7,943 bases of DNA from an uncultured Butyrivibrio sp. GTDB lineage: Bacteria; Bacillota; Clostridia; Lachnospirales; Lachnospiraceae. A program made the position numbers and the translations under genes. The notes under the pieces are model-generated. The model worked only from the letters and a program-made list of their open reading frames with translations, was not told the DNA's origin and ran no database searches. Position 1 is the stretch's first letter; every line of letters starts with the position of its first letter. The stretch is from the NCBI GenBank assembly GCA_947169985.1, contig CAMVRW010000102.1, forward strand, positions 1-7,943. Reading direction: 5' to 3'. Positions 4,829 through 7,943 of the stretch are shown one piece after another.

Positions 4829-6691
4829 GTGTTTTTTGTGATAATGGCGGCGTTACTTGTACTATCTGCAAGGATCGCCTTTGTATATAAAAAGAATATT
4901 CTGGATATTATCGCCCTTTCATCAGCAGGACTTATGATGCTGATGTATCTGCTGTCCTTCTTCAGAGGACTTAAGCTTACAGGACCTTTGGCAGCTGTGG
5001 TTATTGTAGCAGTACTGGCATGGACAGCGCTTTCTTCCCGTAAGGGATCTGGCTTTGGAAAAGAGCTTTTTGCCGTGGGAAAAGAGCTGCTGAACCCTGT
5101 AGTGATCCTGTTTGTGTTGACGGTTACCGGTGTTGGCTTTGCTATTTCAGATCATATTTTTACCTGGTGGGATGACATCAATTTCTGGGCCGCTGATGCT
5201 AAGCAGCTTTTCTTTCTAAATGGATTTCCTGGAAAGTATGGAAATGCTTCCCCTGAGTTTGGGGATTATCCTCCTGTTACGTCACTGGCCAAGTGGCTGT
5301 TTTTACAGATCAGTCCCAGGAAGTACAGAGAAGGCCTCCAGTTTGTAGGATACTTTTGGATAAACGGAGTATTTCTTTTGCCCCTTCTTGCAAGAATGCA
5401 GGAGGCCATAAATGGAAGTGAATTGAAAAAGCCCGGTAAGCTACTGGCTCAGATCCTTTCCTTTGCGGCAGTAATGCTTCTTCCCGGAGTTTTCAATGGG
5501 ATTATCTATTATGGAACCCCTTCAGATATTACCATGGCGATCATTTATGGTGCGCTTCTTTTGACTATATATGACCAGAGTGCCCATGGGAAGATCTTTT
5601 ATTATGTGAGGATAGGGCTTTTTGTGGCTGTTCTGCTTCTTACGAAGAATGTGGCAGCGGAGTGGGCTTTGTTTGCTCTTGTTTTCTACTTTGTAATGGC
5701 AAAGAGAGAAAAGTACATCTGGCTGTCGGTTCTTGGGGGAGGAGCTGCTCTTGGAAGCTGGCTGATGTTCTGCCTCCTTAACAGGAGAGTTGCAAAGCTC
5801 ACGGGAGAAGGCATAAGGATGGCCACCTCCGGCAAATACAGAGCTCCTGAAAATACTTTGGATAAGATGAGGTACTTTTTTGAGGGATTTGCAAGGCAGC
5901 CCATGCATGCAGACCACAACCTCACGCTGGATCTTTCTACAGGATTTGCGGTGGTACTTATATTTGCGGCAATAGCTCTTTTGTACTATAGAAATATACT
6001 GGGGCGGCACGAAGTTAAAAGGATAGCTGTCTTCACACTGCTAACAGGCATTCTTACCTATGGGATAGTGTTTTTTGCCCATATCTCCATCTTTCAGGGA
6101 GAAGTGCAGTACCTTGATGCCTATGCCATGGCTGTTTCCATAGCCAGATACTGTGCGCCTTTTTCCATCGGAACTACTTATCTTTTGATGGGAATTTTGT
6201 TTGGAAGGCTGCGGGCTAAGGGAAGCAAGGAGTTTCTTGGAGGACTGGCAATATGTCTTTTGCTGATATTCGTAACTGCGGATTATGCCGGTGCCTGGAA
6301 ATATCTTTACGGATATCGCGAGACTCTTTCTGAGGATCAGGCCTACTATGACGACATGGTGGGGGATGAAGGCAGGGAGCTTTTGCGGGCTGTGGATGAC
6401 AGCCAGTACTGGGGAAAGCGCATCCTGGTGCTCAGGGACGGACACAGCTACTACTGGGTACATAATGCTTATATTAGTAAGAGTGCATCTCCTGTGGCGT
6501 TGGTGTATAATGAATTTCTTACTGAGTCAGATACGGCGGAGACTATGATCCAAAAGATAAAAGAAAGTCACGCTTCATCTATTTATGTGGAGGATGGCGA
6601 AGGGATTTCCCGGAAGCTGTTCTCTGAGGTCCTTTCGGATGATGGTTTCGAGCCCGGAAGAGTATATAAGACAGAAGGAATAATTTACTGA
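4829..6691 (+). CDS. Polytopic GT-C-like membrane glycosyltransferase, putative
   Basis: This is a 620-residue integral membrane protein with about 12-14 predicted membrane segments between residues 2 and 488, followed by a soluble domain of about 130 residues (491-620), probably outside the membrane. After the fourth segment, the first large loop carries FTWWDDINFWAADAKQLF (111-128) and GDYPPVTSLAKWLF (145-158). Paired acidic residues in the first extracytoplasmic loop plus a YPP motif are features of GT-C enzymes, which take a sugar from a polyprenyl-phosphate carrier and transfer it outside the cell. Asp115/Asp116 are the candidate catalytic or metal-binding residues. A polar loop at about 318-368 is the second large loop. 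Its stop overlaps the start of the GtrB-GtrA fusion gene (TGATG), and that gene would make and flip exactly such a donor. The start is uncertain: GTG 4829 is preferred over GTG 4820 on the basis of the binding site. The exact GT family and acceptor are unknown; a polymerase or flippase role is less likely but possible. Confidence 0.75.
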   Translation: MFFVIMAALLVLSARIAFVYKKNILDIIALSSAGLMMLMYLLSFFRGLKLTGPLAAVVIVAVLAWTALSSRKGSGFGKELFAVGKELLNPVVILFVLTVTGVGFAISDHIFTWWDDINFWAADAKQLFFLNGFPGKYGNASPEFGDYPPVTSLAKWLFLQISPRKYREGLQFVGYFWINGVFLLPLLARMQEAINGSELKKPGKLLAQILSFAAVMLLPGVFNGIIYYGTPSDITMAIIYGALLLTIYDQSAHGKIFYYVRIGLFVAVLLLTKNVAAEWALFALVFYFVMAKREKYIWLSVLGGGAALGSWLMFCLLNRRVAKLTGEGIRMATSGKYRAPENTLDKMRYFFEGFARQPMHADHNLTLDLSTGFAVVLIFAAIALLYYRNILGRHEVKRIAVFTLLTGILTYGIVFFAHISIFQGEVQYLDAYAMAVSIARYCAPFSIGTTYLLMGILFGRLRAKGSKEFLGGLAICLLLIFVTADYAGAWKYLYGYRETLSEDQAYYDDMVGDEGRELLRAVDDSQYWGKRILVLRDGHSYYWVHNAYISKSASPVALVYNEFLTESDTAETMIQKIKESHASSIYVEDGEGISRKLFSEVLSDDGFEPGRVYKTEGIIY

Positions 6692-7740
6692 TGAGCAAGA
6701 TCATACCGGTGGTTATACCGGCCTATGAGCCTGATGAAAAGTTAATAGCCCTTATGGACGAGCTGGTGCAGGCTGACCTTTCACCGGTTGTTGTGGTGGA
6801 TGATGGCTCAGGAAGAGAGTACGACGAGATTTTTTCCTGCGTTAAGGAAAAGGGAGCAGTGCTTCTTCGTCACGCTGTGAACATGGGAAAAGGCAGAGCT
6901 TTGAAGACTGCCTTTAACTTCTGCCTGAACGAATACGCTGATCTTCTGGGAGTTGTGACGGCGGATTCTGATGGGCAGCATCATCCTGAGGATATCAAAA
7001 AGTGCATGGATGCCCTTGCCCAGGAGAGCGATGCGCTGGTTCTTGGAGTAAGGGATTTTGATGAATCCGGAATTCCTGCCAGGTCTGTTTTTGGAAACAA
7101 GGTCACCAGTGTGGTCATGAAGTTTTTGACCGGTATTTCCATCAGCGATACCCAGACGGGGCTTAGGGGAATATCTTCCGAGTTTATGAAATTTCTTTTG
7201 ACAGAAAAGGGCGAGAGGTTTGAATTTGAGACCAACATGCTCATGGATGCCAAGGAACTTGGAATCAGGATAAAAGAAGTACCTATTAAAACTATTTATT
7301 TAGAAGAAAACAGATCAAGTCATTTTAATCCTATCAAGGATTCCATCAGGATATATGCCATATTTTTTAAGTTTTTGTTCTCTTCACTTTCATCAAGTGT
7401 GGTGGACATAGTTCTTTTTGGACTTTTTTGCTCTCTGCTTCGGAATACGAACCCTGTGATCGGATACATTATGCTGTCCACGATCCTGGCCAGAGTGATC
7501 TCAGCCATATATAATTTTACGATCAATTACAAGGTTGTATTTAAAGGAAAGGGAAACAAGGGACGTGCTGCGGTAAAGTACATCATTCTTGCTGTATGCA
7601 TCATGCTTCTTTCCGGAGGATTGGTAAGCTTTTTCCATACTCTTTTGCCCATGGCGCCTGAGTTTGCAGTGAAGATTCCTGTGGATGCAGCTCTTTTCCT
7701 GCTGAGCTTTTTTGTGCAGAGGGAAATTGTCTATAAATAG
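6691..7740 (+). CDS. Fusion of polyprenyl-phosphate glycosyltransferase (GtrB/DPM-type GT2) and GtrA flippase domain
   Basis: This 349-residue protein has two domains. Residues 1-215 are a GT-A fold family-2 enzyme: VVIPAYEPDEKL (7-18), VVVVDDGSG (33-41), NMGKGRALKTAF (64-75), the metal-binding TADSDGQHHPED (90-101), SDTQTGLRG (152-160) and FEFETNML (177-184). All are typical of dolichol- or undecaprenyl-phosphate sugar transferases such as DPM1 and GtrB. Residues about 226-349 are a four-helix GtrA-like domain beginning KFLFSSLSSSVVDIVLFG. It has the family's YNFTINYKVVF (274-284) and ends FFVQREIVYK (340-349); GtrA proteins are thought to flip the lipid-linked sugar. The ATG at 6691 overlaps the upstream stop, with AAGGAA at 6675-6680 as a modest binding site, implying translational coupling. 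The sugar is not readable from sequence; glucose, GlcNAc or mannose are usual for the family. Orientation: catalytic half in the cytoplasm, C-terminal half in the membrane. Confidence 0.92.
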   Translation: MSKIIPVVIPAYEPDEKLIALMDELVQADLSPVVVVDDGSGREYDEIFSCVKEKGAVLLRHAVNMGKGRALKTAFNFCLNEYADLLGVVTADSDGQHHPEDIKKCMDALAQESDALVLGVRDFDESGIPARSVFGNKVTSVVMKFLTGISISDTQTGLRGISSEFMKFLLTEKGERFEFETNMLMDAKELGIRIKEVPIKTIYLEENRSSHFNPIKDSIRIYAIFFKFLFSSLSSSVVDIVLFGLFCSLLRNTNPVIGYIMLSTILARVISAIYNFTINYKVVFKGKGNKGRAAVKYIILAVCIMLLSGGLVSFFHTLLPMAPEFAVKIPVDAALFLLSFFVQREIVYK

Positions 7741-7753
7741 CCGAAAAAATATG

Positions 7754-7782
7754 TTGACGCGGATAAACGTCTATGATATATT
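7754..7782 (+). promoter_or_regulatory. Promoter for rpmG
   Basis: TTGACG (7754-7759), a 17-bp spacer and TATATT (7777-7782) with an extended -10 TG at 7774-7775. The predicted start is near 7789, giving a leader of about 70 nt. The leader holds an 8-T run (7808-7815) and a TTTACGTAAA palindrome (7833-7842). Confidence 0.75.
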
Positions 7783-7815
7783 AGACAAGCGACAAGATTT
7801 ATGTCTATTTTTTTT
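7782..7815 (+). terminator. Probable terminator of the glycosyltransferase pair, overlapping the rpmG promoter
   Basis: TAGACA (7782-7787) pairs with TGTCTA (7802-7807) across a 14-nt loop and is followed by eight T residues. The stem is short, so efficiency is uncertain. The left arm abuts the rpmG -10 box and lies before its predicted start, so only read-through RNA from the upstream genes could form the hairpin. Confidence 0.5.
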
Positions 7816-7860
7816 GCCCTTATTTATGGGAATTTACGTAAAAAACGCGGAGGTAGAATA

Positions 7861-7943
7861 ATGCGTACAAGAATTACATTAGCATGCACAGATTGCAAGA
7901 ACCGTAACTATGACACAACAAAGGATAAGAAGACACATCCTGA
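7861..7943 (+). CDS. rpmG: 50S ribosomal protein L33, N-terminal part (3' end outside window)
   Basis: The 27 complete visible codons begin [20 protein letters not shown], which matches the conserved N-terminus of bacterial L33, a protein of about 49 residues in the large ribosomal subunit. Cys9 and Cys12 form the first CxxC of the zinc-binding (C+) type of L33; the second CxxC would lie beyond the window. GGAGGT at 7849-7854 sits 6 nt before the ATG. Both visible arginines after the start region include CGT codons, in keeping with high expression. In many Firmicutes rpmG is followed by secE and nusG; that context is outside the window. Confidence 0.95.
   Translation, partial: MRTRITLACTDCKNRNYDTTKDKKTHP

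Noticed and set aside
1290..4832. A 13-nt exact repeat GTGAAAAAAGTGT at 1290-1302 and 4820-4832
   Set aside because: An A-rich 13-mer match is close to chance expectation in about 8 kb, and the second copy is at a coding start rather than a comparable regulatory position.

Overview
The window looks like a stretch of chromosome from a low-to-mid GC Gram-positive of the class Clostridia. It is most likely from the Lachnospiraceae and resembles Butyrivibrio or Roseburia relatives. The basis is strong AGGAGG-type ribosome binding sites, sigma-A promoters with extended -10 elements, AGA/AGG-rich arginine codons, a CxxC-type ribosomal protein L33 and the protein families present. This taxonomic placement is inference; no search was run. 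There are eight protein-coding genes, two of them cut by the window edges. I see no tRNA, rRNA, CRISPR array or transposase.

Left part (1-1201): the C-terminal end of a SAM-dependent methyltransferase-like protein is followed, with a TGATG overlap, by an unrecognised zinc-ribbon protein and a strong intrinsic terminator. A non-coding stretch of about 290 bases then carries two 7-2-7 palindromes, candidate promoters and a possible operator. It leads into a 111-residue XRE-type helix-turn-helix regulator. This regulator gene has a folded 3' untranslated region and a terminator whose loop contains the -10 box of the next gene.

Middle (1911-4733): glf encodes UDP-galactopyranose mutase, which supplies UDP-galactofuranose. 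It converges on a minus-strand gene for a divergent FliD/hook-associated-like protein. That gene has a consensus sigma-A promoter and a leader of about 97 nucleotides with four AAGGA motifs. One motif sits in a hairpin tetraloop and one is the Shine-Dalgarno sequence, an arrangement typical of CsrA control.

Right part (4829-7943): two overlapping genes encode a large polytopic GT-C-like membrane protein and a fusion of a DPM/GtrB-type glycosyltransferase with a GtrA flippase domain. Together they form a compact two-gene version of the three-part system that charges a polyprenyl-phosphate with a sugar, flips it, and transfers the sugar outside the membrane. A terminator overlapping the next promoter leads into rpmG (ribosomal protein L33), which runs off the edge. 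The shared theme of the larger genes is surface glycan and appendage biology. The acceptor of the sugar, and any link to Galf or the FliD-like protein, cannot be read from the sequence.
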